NCBI RefSeq assembly: GCF_002897375.1
Contig: NZ_BFAG01000004.1
Location: 1-64,000 of the forward strand
DNA from: Deinococcus aerius
GTDB taxonomy: Bacteria > Deinococcota > Deinococci > Deinococcales > Deinococcaceae
Direction of reading: 5' to 3'
DNA: 64,000 bases
Made by a program: the position numbers and the translations under genes. The notes below the pieces were generated by a model. The model worked only from the letters and a program-made list of their open reading frames with translations, was not told where the DNA came from and made no database searches. Below are positions 42,679-56,181 of the stretch, one piece after another (the stretch's first letter is position 1; the number at the start of each line of letters is the position of its first letter).

Positions 42679-43644
42679 GTGACCGCCGAGCCTGCCCATC
42701 CCCTCGCGGCCCCACTCCTTTCCGGCAACCGCCGGGCCCTCGCCCGCGCGATCACCCTGACCGAGAGCACCCGCCCCGACCACGAGGCGCAGGCGCAAGC
42801 CCTCCTTGCCGAGGTTCTGCCCTTTGCGGGCCGCTCCGTCCGGGTGGGCCTGACGGGGGTGCCGGGCGTGGGCAAAAGCACCTTTATCGAGGCGCTGGGG
42901 ATGCACCTGGCTGAAGCCGGGCACCGGGTCGCCGTCCTCGCCGTGGACCCCAGCTCCGCGCGGACGGGCGGCTCCATCATGGGGGACAAGACGCGGATGC
43001 CCCGGCTGACGGTCCACCCGAACGCCTACATCCGCCCCAGCCCGAGCGGGGGCACGCTCGGCGGGGTGGCCCGGCGCACCCGCGAGACGATCACCCTGTG
43101 CGAGGCGGCGGGGTACGACGTGATCCTGGTCGAGACGGTCGGCGTGGGCCAGAGCGAGACGCAGGTGGCGGCGATGACCGACCTTTTCGTGCTGCTGACG
43201 CTGCCGAACGCCGGGGACGAGCTTCAGGGCATCAAGCGCGGGATCATGGAACTCGCCGACCTGTGCGTGGTCAACAAGGCGGACACGGACCCGAAAGCCG
43301 CCACCCGTGCCCAAACCGAACTGACGGCAGCCCTGAAACTCCTGACTCCAAAAGGGGCTCCCTGGCGTCCCCGCGCCCTGCAAGCCTCGGCCCTCACGGG
43401 GGCGGGCATTCGGGAAGTCTGGGAGGCGGTCGGCAAGTACCGGCAGGCCGTGGACGTGGCGGCCAAGCGCCGGACCCAGACGGCCCTCTGGTTCGACGAA
43501 TTGCTGCGGGAAGCGGTGTGGCGGACCTTCCAGGCGGGTGTAGATGCCGGGCGGTTGAGGAAGCTGCGGGCCGAGGTGCTGGCCGGAACGCTGACGCCCG
43601 TGCAGGGTGTGCGGGCGCTCCTCTCCCCCGCTTCGGAACCCTGA
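42679..43644 (+). CDS. meaB: methylmalonyl-CoA mutase-associated GTPase
   Basis: This 321-residue G3E GTPase loads and protects the cofactor of methylmalonyl-CoA mutase. The P-loop GVPGVGKST is at residues 60-68, with [22 protein letters not shown] (switch region), [12 protein letters not shown] (Walker B) and VVNKAD (NKxD). The C-terminal dimerisation arm is present. It is read from a leaderless GTG and terminated by a hairpin. The mutase gene lies 1 kb upstream on the same strand. Confidence 0.94.
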   Translation: MTAEPAHPLAAPLLSGNRRALARAITLTESTRPDHEAQAQALLAEVLPFAGRSVRVGLTGVPGVGKSTFIEALGMHLAEAGHRVAVLAVDPSSARTGGSIMGDKTRMPRLTVHPNAYIRPSPSGGTLGGVARRTRETITLCEAAGYDVILVETVGVGQSETQVAAMTDLFVLLTLPNAGDELQGIKRGIMELADLCVVNKADTDPKAATRAQTELTAALKLLTPKGAPWRPRALQASALTGAGIREVWEAVGKYRQAVDVAAKRRTQTALWFDELLREAVWRTFQAGVDAGRLRKLRAEVLAGTLTPVQGVRALLSPASEP

Positions 43645-43647
43645 GAA

Positions 43648-43676
43648 GGGCCGCCCCACTCGGGAACGGCCCTTTT
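43648..43676 (+). terminator. rho-independent terminator of meaB
   Basis: GGGCCG and CGGCCC arms with a 13-nt loop are followed by TTTT. Confidence 0.75.
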
Positions 43677-43727
43677 CCTGCCGTCTCCTACCCAAGGGGC
43701 CGCAATGCCCCTGATTTAGACATAACG

Positions 43728-45020
43728 GCCCTGCCCGGTCAGGGCGGCGAAGCTGAAGCGTTACGTGTTAGGCTAAACGAGCAATGGCCCGGCGGTGCTT
43801 GCAACACCCCGAGCCGTGGCAATCACCTGTAGAGGAGGTGACGCCCATAGAAAGTACCACGCTCAAGGCGTTTCGCTATCGCTTGTACCCAACCAAAGCG
43901 CAAACTGCCGCGCTGGAAAGCACCCTGCTACTTTGCCAGCGCCTGTACAACGGGATGCTGGAGGAACGGCGGGGCGCGTACCGGAAGGCGGGCAAAAGCC
44001 TTACGGCCTACGACCAGATGAAGTCGCTGCCGGAAGTGAAGGCCGCGCTGCCAGAATACGCCGGGGTGAACGCTCAGGTCTTGCAGGACGTGGCGAAGCG
44101 ATTGGACAAGAGTTTCAAGGGCTTCTTCCGGCGTGTGAGGACTGGACAGACCGCCGGATACCCGAGGTTCCGGGGACGAGACAGGTACGACTCTCTTACG
44201 TATCCGCAGCCCTCACAGAACAGCGTGAGCGGGGACGGGAAGCATGTGTACTTGCCGAAAATCGGCAACGTCCGCCTCAGGCTCCACCGCCCCTTCGCAG
44301 GCAAGCTCAAGACGCTGGCCGTGAAGTGGGAGGGGCAGGAGTGGTACGCCGTCCTGACCTGCGAGGTGCCGAAGGCGGAGCCGTTGCCGGAAACGGGTTC
44401 ACAGGTCGGGATTGACGTGGGGACGACGTGGTTCTACGTCACGTCGGCTGGGGAGTTCTGCGAGAACCACAGGTTCTTTCAGCGTTCCAGCAAGAAACTC
44501 CGGGTGGCGCAACGTACCCTCGCTCGCAAGCCGAACAAGCGGAGCAATCGGCGCAGAAAGGCCAGAGAGCGGGTCGCCAGGCTGTACCGTAAGACAGCAC
44601 GGCAGCGGCTTCAACTGCATCACGAAGAGGCGGAGAAGCTCATCACGAATCACGACCTCATCTGTCACGAGAACCTGAACGTGAAGGGCATGACCCAGGG
44701 GAACCTAGGCGGGCAGATTCACGACGTGGGCTGGGGGCAGTTCTTCCGACTTCTCTCCAGCAAAGCGGCAGAGGCTGGCCGGAGAGTCGTCACCGTGGAC
44801 CCCCGATTCACCTCGCAGCGGTGCCGCGTGTGCGGACACACCGAGCGGGGGAACCGGGTCACACAGGCGAACTTCAGGTGTATGAGCTGTGGGCACACCG
44901 AGAATGCGGACGTGAACGCGGCGCAGAACATCTTGAGCCTGGGACAGGCTTTCGTGGCTCAACGTATCTCAACGGAGATTGCGTGCCCCGAGAAGCCCCG
45001 CCCCCACGGGCTGGGGTAGT

Positions 45021-45026
<6 letters not shown>
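43728..45026 (+). mobile_element. solitary TnpB element (IS200/IS605 superfamily, IS1341-type)
   Basis: Between the meaB terminator and the ferritin-like gene is one tnpB with no tnpA. A left subterminal hairpin GCCCTG-cccggt-CAGGGC is at 43728-43745. A right hairpin AGCCC/GGGCT (44994-45012) overlaps the end of tnpB and is followed by GGGGTAGTTCAC. Subterminal hairpins in place of inverted repeats are typical of this superfamily. The exact ends are inferred. A guide-like omega/reRNA would be expected from the right end, overlapping the tnpB 3' part. Confidence 0.7.
43838..45019 (+). CDS. tnpB: TnpB, RNA-guided nuclease of IS200/IS605 element
   Basis: This protein of about 393 residues has an N-terminal helical/WED region and a RuvC domain with all three acidic residues: Asp193 (GIDVGTTW), Glu278 ([10 protein letters not shown]) and Asp358 (NADVNAAQN). 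A zinc ribbon with Cys329, Cys332, Cys348 and Cys351 lies between the last two. TnpB proteins use an RNA from the element's right end to cut DNA next to a target-adjacent motif. The start is odd: AGAGGAGGTGA is followed by ATA at the ideal spacing, and the nearest usual codon is the GTG inside that SD (43838). The ORF appears intact. Confidence 0.9.
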   Translation: MTPIESTTLKAFRYRLYPTKAQTAALESTLLLCQRLYNGMLEERRGAYRKAGKSLTAYDQMKSLPEVKAALPEYAGVNAQVLQDVAKRLDKSFKGFFRRVRTGQTAGYPRFRGRDRYDSLTYPQPSQNSVSGDGKHVYLPKIGNVRLRLHRPFAGKLKTLAVKWEGQEWYAVLTCEVPKAEPLPETGSQVGIDVGTTWFYVTSAGEFCENHRFFQRSSKKLRVAQRTLARKPNKRSNRRRKARERVARLYRKTARQRLQLHHEEAEKLITNHDLICHENLNVKGMTQGNLGGQIHDVGWGQFFRLLSSKAAEAGRRVVTVDPRFTSQRCRVCGHTERGNRVTQANFRCMSCGHTENADVNAAQNILSLGQAFVAQRISTEIACPEKPRPHGLG

Positions 45027-45935
<909 letters not shown>

Positions 45936-46061
45936 AGATTCCTCCGGTGAGGGTCAGCGCGTTTTGGCGTTCTGACCGGTTCATCCGGCTCTATGCGGTG
46001 GGGAACCGTTTGGATCACCGGCCCCGGCGGGGGTGATGGGGAGCCTTCTCACCGCCATGCC

Positions 46062-46091
46062 AAAAAAGGCCGCCCCACCCCCGGGACGGCC
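46062..46091 (-). terminator. rho-independent terminator of MFS gene
   Basis: On the minus strand GGCCG and CGGCC arms flank a GC-rich loop and are followed by TTTTTT. Confidence 0.75.
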
Positions 46092-46109
46092 CGTCTGCCT
46101 GCTGCGACT

Positions 46110-47591
46110 TCAGGGCGTGGGGAGGGCGGCGGGTGCCTCACCTTCGGCGTGGGACGGGGCCTCTTCTGGCCCCTGTGCGGGGCGGCGCAGGAACAGGGCG
46201 AGGATGACCGCGAGGACGGCGATACCCGCTCCCACGAGGAACGCGGCCTGCAACCCCGCCGTCTGCGCGAGCAGGGGCGTGACGCCCTCGCGCAGCAGTC
46301 CAGCCGCGCGGCCCGTCATCACCGTGACCAGGAGGGCGGTTCCGGCAGCACCCGCCACCTGTTGCAGCGTGCTGAGGATCGCGCTGCCGTGCGAGTAGAG
46401 GGACATGGGCAGGGCGCCCAGCCCGCTGGTGAACACGGGGGTGAAGAGCAGAGCCAGGCCCACGCTGAGCACGAGGTGCAGGGTCAGCAGCGTCCAGACC
46501 GGGGTATCCGCCGTGATGCCGCCCAGTTGCCAGAGGGTGAAGGTCAGCAGCGCCGCGCCGGGAGGGGCCAGCCACGCCGGGCCGTAGCGGTCGAAGAGCC
46601 GCCCGACGGTGGGTGCCAGCAGGCCCATCAGCAGGCCACCCGGCAGGAGCAGCAGCCCGGTCTGGAGCGAATTCAGGCCGCGAATGTTCTGGAGGTAGAG
46701 GGGCAGCAGGATCGCGCCGCCGAACAGGGCCAGCATGGCGACCATCATCAGCAGGACGGCCAGCGTGAACTGCGGCGCGCGGAAGGCCCGGAGGTCCAGC
46801 AGCGGAGCGTCACGCCGTTGCAGGGCGAGTTGCCGCCAGGTGAACAGCACGAGGGACAGGCCCCCCACCAGCAGCGGAACGCTGACCGCCGGACTCCCCA
46901 GCCCCGCCGGGGTCTCCCCCACACGGCTCAGGGCATACACGACCCCGCCGAAGCCCAGCGCGGAGAGCGGCACAGAGAGAACGTCGAGGGTCAGGCGCCG
47001 CGGCTCGCCGATGTTTACCAGCGCCCGTGCCCCGTAGGCCAGCACCGCCAGCGCGACCGGCAGCACGAACAGGAACAGGAAGCGCCAGGAGAGCGCCTGG
47101 AGGATCAGGCCCGAGAGGGTCGGCCCAATCGCCGGGGCGACCGAGATCACGATGCTGATGTTGCCCATCACGGCCCCGCGGCGCTCGGGCGGCACGAGCG
47201 TCAGAACAGTCGTCATGAGCAGCGGCAGCATGATCGCCGTGCCCGAGGCCTGCACGATGCGCGCCAGCAGCAGCACGGGGAAGCCGGGGGCCAGGCCCGC
47301 CAGCAGCGTCCCGGCGCTGAAGAGGATCATGGCGGCGAAGAACACGCGGCGGGTGCTCAGGCGCTGGAGCAGGAACCCGGTGACGGGGATCACCACGGCC
47401 ATGGTCAGCATGAAGGCGGTGGAGAGCCACTGCACGGTGGGGGCGTCCACCCGCAGTTCGGCCATCAGCCGGGGCAGGGCCACGTTCATGATCGTCTCGT
47501 TCAGGATGACCACGAAGGTGGCGACGAGCAGGATGGCGATCACGGCGCGGTCGCGGGGGGCCAGGGGATGGGGCTGGGCGGGGTGCGTCAC
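46110..47591 (-). CDS. MFS multidrug exporter, DHA2 (EmrB/QacA) family
   Basis: This 493-residue, 14-helix membrane protein has hallmarks VVILNETIMNVALPRL in helix 1 and TGFLLQRLSTRRVFFAA (motif A region). The QASGTAIMLPLLMTTVLTLVPPERRGAVMG block in helices 4-5 is characteristic of DHA2 drug exporters. It probably expels lipophilic compounds using the proton gradient. GTG at 47591 is preceded by AGAGG at 8 nt. A small HhH protein gene ends 30 bp upstream on the same strand. Confidence 0.9.
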   Translation of the reverse strand: MTHPAQPHPLAPRDRAVIAILLVATFVVILNETIMNVALPRLMAELRVDAPTVQWLSTAFMLTMAVVIPVTGFLLQRLSTRRVFFAAMILFSAGTLLAGLAPGFPVLLLARIVQASGTAIMLPLLMTTVLTLVPPERRGAVMGNISIVISVAPAIGPTLSGLILQALSWRFLFLFVLPVALAVLAYGARALVNIGEPRRLTLDVLSVPLSALGFGGVVYALSRVGETPAGLGSPAVSVPLLVGGLSLVLFTWRQLALQRRDAPLLDLRAFRAPQFTLAVLLMMVAMLALFGGAILLPLYLQNIRGLNSLQTGLLLLPGGLLMGLLAPTVGRLFDRYGPAWLAPPGAALLTFTLWQLGGITADTPVWTLLTLHLVLSVGLALLFTPVFTSGLGALPMSLYSHGSAILSTLQQVAGAAGTALLVTVMTGRAAGLLREGVTPLLAQTAGLQAAFLVGAGIAVLAVILALFLRRPAQGPEEAPSHAEGEAPAALPTP

Positions 47592-47620
47592 GTGGGACCT
47601 CTTTCCTGCCAGGTAGGGCT

Positions 47621-47866
47621 TCACCTGCTCGGGTCGTTCTTGCCGTCCTCGTCCGCCAACGCGAGGCCTCTCTCGGCGAGGGCGGCGCGGAGTTGCGCCA
47701 GGGCCTTCGGCCCCATCCCGTGGAGGCGGAGGAGGTCGGCCGCGCGAACCGTCCTCAGCTCCTCAAGGGAGGTAAATCCCGCAGCACGGAGCGCCCGCCG
47801 GGCGGGTTGGGACAGTCCGGTTGGAAAATTGCTCGCCTGCTCTGGAACCTTCTGGCCGTCCGTCAT
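47621..47866 (-). CDS. small helix-hairpin-helix protein
   Basis: This 81-residue protein has a central helix-hairpin-helix unit: GLSQPARRALRAAGFTSLEELRTVRAADLLRLHGMGPKALAQLRAAL, similar to the RNA polymerase alpha C-terminal domain and other DNA-binding HhH modules. The LHGMGPKAL hairpin is the nucleic-acid-contacting turn. Such small proteins often act as DNA-binding or resistance-associated factors, but no specific role is known. GGAG lies just before the ATG at 47866. It precedes the efflux pump gene and may share its transcript. Confidence 0.75.
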   Translation of the reverse strand: MTDGQKVPEQASNFPTGLSQPARRALRAAGFTSLEELRTVRAADLLRLHGMGPKALAQLRAALAERGLALADEDGKNDPSR

Positions 47867-48324
47867 CTCCTGCTCCTCCACTTGCCGGGCCACCGGGCCC
47901 GCGCCGAACCTCGTCGCGCGCGTTGCCGGGGGACCACTCGGCCCTGTCCTGGCAAACCTGGTCTTTAGATGGCCGGTTCTTCATCCCATTCCCCCTGCTG
48001 GATCAACGACGTGGGCCTGGGCGGCTTCCCGGTCAGCGAGCCTCCCCCTGTTGAAGAGCGTGAGGTGCCCTCTCAGCACCCGCGGGTCAGGCCGAGCCGC
48101 CGTGGGAAAGGAACAGGACGGCGGGACCCTTCCTCATGGAGACCTCCCGGAGGGGAAAACGACGTGCCGCTCAGGTCAAGCGGGTGAACTTAGGTGACTT
48201 TAAATCTCCTTCGACTGATTTAGTTTAGAACATAATGGGACCCAATTGCAACCCTTTGCTCAATTTTTGGTGAAGGGGCCGCCAAAGCCCTGGCCCGTTT
48301 CTTCCGTCGGGAATAGGCTTGGCA
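47867..48324. other. gene-free region with an AT-rich segment
   Basis: About 458 bp carry no supported gene. A markedly AT-rich block lies around 48190-48290 within otherwise GC-rich sequence. On the minus strand it contains GAAGGAG, like a ribosome-binding site, but no ORF of useful length follows. A minus-strand frame ending at 47965 (LTGKPPRPTSLIQQG...) is open for only about 34 codons. A decayed gene is possible. Confidence 0.4.
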
Positions 48325-49217
48325 TCAGCTCCCTCGCAGCAGCCGCGTGAGGATGACGTGGTGATCCTCGTGAAAGCGGCGCGGCAGAGCGAGCGCGCGG
48401 GCGAGGGGCACCGGGCGGGCCGGGAAGACGGCGGGCGGCGGACCCAGGGCCACGTGGGCAGCGGTGGGGGCGACGAGGGCACGGGCGGGGTGGTCGAACA
48501 CGGCGCCAGCAGGAACGGGCTGTTCCCCGGGAGGCAGGACACGTCCGGGTAACTCCCACAGCCCGCGCCCAATCGCCCCCATCCGGGTATTCAGCCACAC
48601 CTGTCCCGCCCGCACGTCCAGCCAGCGTTCCTCGTGCAGGTGGGCGCCGGGCGGGAGGCTCGCGCGGGCCGCCTCCACCGCCACCCACTCGGCCTGCAAG
48701 CGGGCGAAGGCGGGCGTAAGGGCAAAACGGGTGAGGAAGGCGCGGACGGGCCCCGGGACACCCTGCGGGAGGGGCCGCCCGGTCAGGAACGCCGCGCGCA
48801 GGTCGGTCGCGTTCAGGCCGGGCCGGTGGGGCGTGACCAGACGCGCCCAGCCGGGGAACCAGCGCAGGTAGCTCGTGCTGGCGTCCTTCTCGAAGCCGAC
48901 GAGCGAGATGGGCGGCCCCTCCCCGAACACCCCGCGGGCCGCCCCCCGCACGTCCGCCGCCCAGGCGTCCGCGTCGAAGCGGTCGGGAAGGGGGCGGAAG
49001 ATGACCCGGTCGCGCCGCACGCCCGCCTCCCGCAGGGCCGCCCCGAACATCGCTGCCCGTTCCCTCTCGCCGAACGGGTTCCGCACCGAGCGGGCGAGGT
49101 TCGCGCTCCCCAGCAGCACGAGGACCCGGGGGGCGTGTTCCAGGGCGTGCAGCACCGTCCCCACGTGCGCCACGTGCGGCGGCTGGAAGCGGCCCACGTA
49201 GACGGCGGCGGGCCCGC

Positions 49218-49221
<4 letters not shown>
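48325..49221 (-). CDS. nadM: NMN adenylyltransferase with degenerate Nudix tail
   Basis: This 298-residue protein has an N-terminal nucleotidyltransferase domain: [15 protein letters not shown] with the Hxx[16 protein letters not shown] and [13 protein letters not shown], and [19 protein letters not shown]. It makes NAD from NMN and ATP. The C-terminus aligns with the Nudix half of NadM-Nudix bifunctional proteins ([16 protein letters not shown], then [10 protein letters not shown]), but the Nudix box with its REUXEE residues is missing between these two blocks. ADP-ribose hydrolysis is therefore probably lost. The ATG overlaps the pncB stop. Confidence 0.87.
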
Positions 49222-52030
<2,809 letters not shown>

Positions 52031-52039
52031 AACCCGGCG

Positions 52040-52045
52040 AGTGTA
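52040..52045 (-). promoter_or_regulatory. -10 box of the niaP-pncB-nadM operon
   Basis: Minus-strand TACACT lies 9 nt before the ATG at 52030. The spacing is longer than for the other genes, so this is less certain. Confidence 0.35.
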
Positions 52046-52221
52046 CGTGAGAGTTGGCACGAGGAAGGAGGAACCTGGGGGGGAACAGGGGGGAGCCGGA
52101 CTGAGCTGAAGTGCTGCGATCCACAGGTTCAAGCGCGTTAAGGCATGTTCAGGAGGAACGTTGTCCCCCGCTCTCCCTGGGCAATAGGTACGTCCGGGCA
52201 ATAGGGGACAAGGCAAGCGTT

Positions 52222-52612
52222 GCTTGCCACCCCTCTCCCCAACCCTCTCCCGCAAGGGGAGAGGGAGCAACAACGCCGAAGCTTCTGTTTTCAAAACCGT
52301 CTATTGTGGACGGCCCATTCCTACCCTCGGCTCGCACTCGCACTGCCTTCACCACGTCGGCTCGCGCAGCGAGACGGTGGGCACGCGGCTTGGGAAGCAA
52401 CAAGATCAAACATTCCGCGCAGAAAGATGCGACCACGGGCGCGGCGGGCCGAGCCCCTTGCCGAGCGCAGCGGAAAGCTCCCCCCTCCACCAAGAGGAGA
52501 GACACGTAGGCGAGCTTGGCGTCAACGCGTGGGCCGCCCCGCGCGGCGGAGTCGTCGCCCCCGGTGGGGGTAGGGGGGCAGGGGGGGCGGGGGCAAGCCG
52601 CAGCAAGTTGCC
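52222..52612 (+). repeat. dispersed repeat, copy B (~390 bp)
   Basis: Second copy of the element at 32695-33078, same orientation. It opens with a CTCTCCC-GCAA-GGGGAGAG hairpin. Shared blocks include AACAACGCCGAAGCTT (AACAGCGCCAAAGCTT in copy A), TTGTGGACGGCCCATTC, GCTCGCGCAGCGAGACGGTG, GAGAGACACGT and GCCGCCCCGCGCGGCGGAG, with a GCAGCAAG end. It lies between divergent niaP and nadE, ending about 48 bp before nadE. Frames are not conserved between the copies, arguing against a protein. Together with its left flank (52046-52221) it fills the only gap over 300 bp here. Confidence 0.8.
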
Positions 52613-52659
52613 CTGCCCCTCCCAAAATCCCTCCACACCCCCCGTGAAATACTCCCCCC

Positions 52660-53526
52660 ATGCCCACCCTCCGCGACCAGATCCGCCGCGACCTCCACGT
52701 TCAGCCCGAGATCGATCCCGCCGCCGAGATCGAGCGCCGCGTGACCTTCCTGGCGGAGTACCTGCGAAGCACCCCGGCCAAAGGCTTCGTCCTGGGGATC
52801 AGCGGGGGCCAGGACAGCACCCTGACCGGGCGGCTGTGCCAACTCGCCGCGCAGCGGGTGCGGGCGCAGGGCGGCGAGGCCACCTTCATGGCCGTCCGCC
52901 TCCCCTACGGCGCGCAGGCCGACGAGGCCGACGCCCAGGTGGCCCTGGCCTTCATCCGCCCCGACCGGACGGTGACCGTGAACATCAAGGAGGCGGCGGA
53001 CGCGAGCGCCCGGGCAGCGGCGCGGGCCCTGCGGGAGCCCCTGCACAACTCGCCGGATGTCGAGGCCGGACCCCACGACCCCCTGCGCGACTTCGTGCGG
53101 GGCAACATCAAGGCGCGCGAGCGGATGGTCGCCCAGTACGCCCTCGCCGGGCAGGAGAACCTGCTCGTGGTGGGCACCGACCACGCGGCGGAGGCGGTGA
53201 CGGGCTTTTTCACTAAGTACGGGGACGGCGGCGTGGACCTCACTCCCCTGACCGGGCTGACCAAACGGCAGGGGGCGCAGCTTCTCGGGCACCTCGGCGC
53301 CCCGGAGTCCACCTGGCGCAAGGTGCCGACCGCCGACCTGGAGGACAACCGCCCCGGCCTCCCCGACGAGGCGGCCCTGGGGGTGACCTACGCGCAGATC
53401 GACGCCTACCTGGAGGGCCGGGAGGTGGCACCGGAAGCCGCGACCCGCATCGAGGCGCTCTACCTCGCCACCCGGCACAAGCGGGCGCTGCCGGTAACGC
53501 CGTTCGACGGGTGGTGGCGGGAGTGA
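52660..53526 (+). CDS. nadE: ammonia-dependent NAD synthetase
   Basis: This 288-residue enzyme amidates deamido-NAD to NAD. The ATP-pyrophosphatase loop is in [14 protein letters not shown] near residue 48. [28 protein letters not shown] and [14 protein letters not shown], with [19 protein letters not shown], are typical of the NH3-dependent class; there is no glutaminase domain. It is divergent from the niacin salvage operon and completes the nicotinate-to-NAD route (PncB, NadM, NadE). Confidence 0.95.
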   Translation: MPTLRDQIRRDLHVQPEIDPAAEIERRVTFLAEYLRSTPAKGFVLGISGGQDSTLTGRLCQLAAQRVRAQGGEATFMAVRLPYGAQADEADAQVALAFIRPDRTVTVNIKEAADASARAAARALREPLHNSPDVEAGPHDPLRDFVRGNIKARERMVAQYALAGQENLLVVGTDHAAEAVTGFFTKYGDGGVDLTPLTGLTKRQGAQLLGHLGAPESTWRKVPTADLEDNRPGLPDEAALGVTYAQIDAYLEGREVAPEAATRIEALYLATRHKRALPVTPFDGWWRE

Positions 53527-53754
53527 GTGGGGTCGGGCGGCAGTTCGAGAGGCGGTGAAGAGGGGCGGGCTCCTTTTTTCCCAGGAGACAACCCCCGAGT
53601 TGAGCAGTGCCTCTGAGACCGCAGGACTTCAAGTTCCCGATATAGACGTCTTTTCCCTGGCGATAACCTCACACAGCCGGGCCTTCCTCCTCGGCCAGAA
53701 GAGACCTCTGTGGCTTGAGGTCGTCCACGGGTGAAAAGAAGTTTCCTCCCCGCC

Positions 53755-54747
53755 TCACCCCTCGTTGTACTCCTGTTCCGCCGCGCGCTTGACGGGATTG
53801 TTGCGGGTGAGGGGCGTCTCCACCTCAGCGCCCCTCACGCTCCCGCTGCTTGTGGTGGGGCCGGGCAGGAAGCGGTTCCCGAGGGCGAGCATATCCGCGG
53901 TCAGCCCCGGCGCCAGCGCCTGCGCGTAGCGCAGCAGCAGGGCGAAACCGCCCACCATCACCTCGGCCTCGCCGCGCACGAGGGCCGTCACCATCCGGCG
54001 GGCCGCCGTCCCCGCGTCCAGCGAGAGGACGGGCAGGTTGTCCATCGTGGCGAAGAGGGCGTACTCCTTGGCCTGCTGGCCCTTGACCTCGGCGTGGCGG
54101 GGGCTGCCCGTCCGCATCAGCCAGGGGCAGACGGTGGTGACGCCCACCCCCTCGCGGGCGAGTTCGGCCCGCAGGGCCTGGCCCAGCCCGGTCACGGCGA
54201 ACTTGCTCATGGAGTACGGCGCGAGGTGCGGGACGGCCACCTTGCCCCCGATGGACGAGACGATGAGGACCCGGCCCCGGCGGGCGCGCAGCAGCGGCAG
54301 GGCGGCGCGGGTGAGGCGCAGCGGCGCGAAGGCGTTGATCTCCATGATCTCGCGGAAGTCGGCCTCCGTCATGTTCTCCAGCGGTCCCACCTGGATCAGG
54401 CCCGCGTTGTTCACGAGTACGTCCAGGCCGCCGTACACCCGCGCGGCCTCCTCGACGATGCGCTCGATGTCGGCCTGGAGGGTCAGGTCGCCGCTGACGG
54501 TGTGGACGGTGGCGCCCGAGGCGCGCAGGCTGGCGGCGGCGCGGTCAAGCTCCTCCGTGTCCCGCGCCACGAGCATGAGCCGCGCCCCCCGGGCCGAGAA
54601 CTCGCGGGTGAGGGCCAGGCCCAGCCCACGCGACCCGCCCGTAATCAGCACGCTCTTGCCGCCGAGGTCGTAGGGGGACTTCAGGACGTTCCGGGCTGCC
54701 ATCGCCCCGAGTCCGGCCGCCAGGATCAGACGCTTGGGAAGTCGCAT
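53755..54747 (-). CDS. SDR family oxidoreductase with N-terminal membrane-type segment
   Basis: This 330-residue SDR has an N-terminal hydrophobic segment ([16 protein letters not shown]), the cofactor loop [15 protein letters not shown] near residue 36, NNAGLIQVG, the catalytic Ser in VSSIGG and Tyr-Lys in YSMSKFA. This arrangement suits SDRs acting on lipids or long-chain substrates at the membrane. The C-terminal 60 residues are poorly conserved. The ATG at 54747 was chosen because it lies about 50 bp from the divergent HIT start; longer frames would cross it. Confidence 0.87.
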   Translation of the reverse strand: MRLPKRLILAAGLGAMAARNVLKSPYDLGGKSVLITGGSRGLGLALTREFSARGARLMLVARDTEELDRAAASLRASGATVHTVSGDLTLQADIERIVEEAARVYGGLDVLVNNAGLIQVGPLENMTEADFREIMEINAFAPLRLTRAALPLLRARRGRVLIVSSIGGKVAVPHLAPYSMSKFAVTGLGQALRAELAREGVGVTTVCPWLMRTGSPRHAEVKGQQAKEYALFATMDNLPVLSLDAGTAARRMVTALVRGEAEVMVGGFALLLRYAQALAPGLTADMLALGNRFLPGPTTSSGSVRGAEVETPLTRNNPVKRAAEQEYNEG

Positions 54748-54783
54748 ATCCCGAGTCTGCCCGCCCCACGCCCCGAGAATCCT

Positions 54784-54789
54784 TAGAGT
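54784..54789 (+). promoter_or_regulatory. -10 box of HIT gene
   Basis: TAGAGT lies 6 nt before the ATG at 54796. Confidence 0.5.
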
Positions 54790-54795
54790 GAAGGC

Positions 54796-55136
<341 letters not shown>

Positions 55137-55140
<4 letters not shown>

Positions 55141-55823
55141 CCGATCGTCCTTTCGACGCCGTCCTCTTCGACCTCGACGGCGTGCTGGTGGACAGCGAGC
55201 TGCTGGCGAACTCCGTGTGGGTGGAGTTGCTGGGGGAACACGGCCTGACGCTCGACCGCGCGGCCTTCCTGGCGCGGGCGGTGGGGGGCACCCACGCGGC
55301 CCTCTTCGCCTGGCTGCGGGCGGACTACGGCTGGGAGAGGCCCGAGGGGTTCGTGACTGACCTTGACGCCCGGCTGGCGCGGGCCTTTGCCGAGACCCCA
55401 GCTATCGAGGGGGCCCAGGACACGCTGCGGGCCCTCGCGGCAGCCGGAATTCCCTTCGCGGTGGCGAGCAACAGCCTGCGCTCGCGCCTGCACCTGAAGT
55501 TGGAGGCGGCGGGCCTGGCCGGGCTCGTGGGGGACCGCGCCTTCGACCCGGCCCACGTCGGCGGGCGCGGCAAGCCCCTCCCCGACCTGTACGCGCACGC
55601 GGCGGAGGCCCTGGGCGTCTCCCCCACCCGCGCGCTCGTCGTCGAGGACAGCGTGACCGGGGTAACGGCGGGCGTGGCGGCAGGCGCAACCGTCTGGGGC
55701 CTGCTGGCGGGCGGTCACATCCACCCGGACGGGGAGGCGGCGCTGCGCTCGGCGGGCGCGTCCCGCATCCTGCACACCCACGCCGAGTTGCGGGAGGCCC
55801 TGGGGCTGAGCGTTCCGGCATAA
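55137..55823 (+). CDS. HAD-superfamily hydrolase (beta-phosphoglucomutase/phosphatase type)
   Basis: This 228-residue HAD enzyme has the nucleophile motif [12 protein letters not shown] (Asp13 and Asp15), an alpha-helical cap, VASNS (motif II), GKPLPDLY (motif III Lys) and [12 protein letters not shown] (motif IV). The cap and motif spacing fit the YcjU/GS1-like subfamily of sugar-phosphate phosphatases and mutases; the substrate is unknown. It is translationally coupled to the HIT gene. Confidence 0.9.
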
Positions 55824-55863
55824 GGGGAGGCGACTCTTCCCCTCTTGACCTTAAACTCTATAT

Positions 55864-55880
55864 ATGTAGAAATAGTACAT
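55864..55880 (+). promoter_or_regulatory. PadR-type operator overlapping the padR start
   Basis: ATGTA-N7-TACAT is a 17-bp palindrome close to the ATGT/ACAT operators of PadR regulators (N9 rather than N8 between the tetranucleotides). It ends inside the ATG at 55879, so a bound repressor would cover the start of transcription and translation. Confidence 0.7.
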
Positions 55881-56181
55881 GGCCCGCTCTCCCAACTCCA
55901 GCCCGCACACCCGCGCCGTCCTTCAGGCCCTCCTCGCCACCCATCCCGGCCCCAGCTACGGCTACGACCTGAGTAAGGCGACGGGGCTGAAAAGCGGGAC
56001 CCTCTACCCCATCCTCCAGCGCCTGCACGCGCAGGGGTATCTGGATGCGGGGTGGGAGGACTCGCCGCATCCGGGCAAGCCGCCCCGCCACGTCTACACC
56101 CTGACCCCGGAGGGGTTGAAGCTCGCGCGGGAAGGGTCGGAGCGGCGAACCGCCCGCACGTTGAAAGGGGCGCTGGCGTGA
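55879..56181 (+). CDS. PadR family transcriptional regulator
   Basis: This 100-residue winged-helix protein has AVLQALLATHPGPSYGYDLSKATGLKSGTLYPILQRLHAQGYLDAGWE, the compact PadR-s2 pattern with YGYDL and SGTLYPIL. The C-terminal helix typical of dimerisation is short. A palindrome covers its start, implying autoregulation. Its stop overlaps the GTG of the first of two membrane protein genes (GTGA), so the three form one coupled cassette. Confidence 0.9.
   Translation: MARSPNSSPHTRAVLQALLATHPGPSYGYDLSKATGLKSGTLYPILQRLHAQGYLDAGWEDSPHPGKPPRHVYTLTPEGLKLAREGSERRTARTLKGALA

Noticed and set aside
47965..48150. Possible remnants of a minus-strand gene (MRKGPAVLFLSHGG and LTGKPPRPTSLIQQG segments)
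   Set aside because: Each open stretch is under 40 codons, they are in different frames, and no homology could be confirmed. Recorded only as a gene-free region.
45993..48197. 734-codon plus-strand frame rich in Gln/Glu/Arg
   Set aside because: It is the antisense of the MFS exporter and HhH genes. Apparent low-complexity repeats arise from GC-skewed codons.
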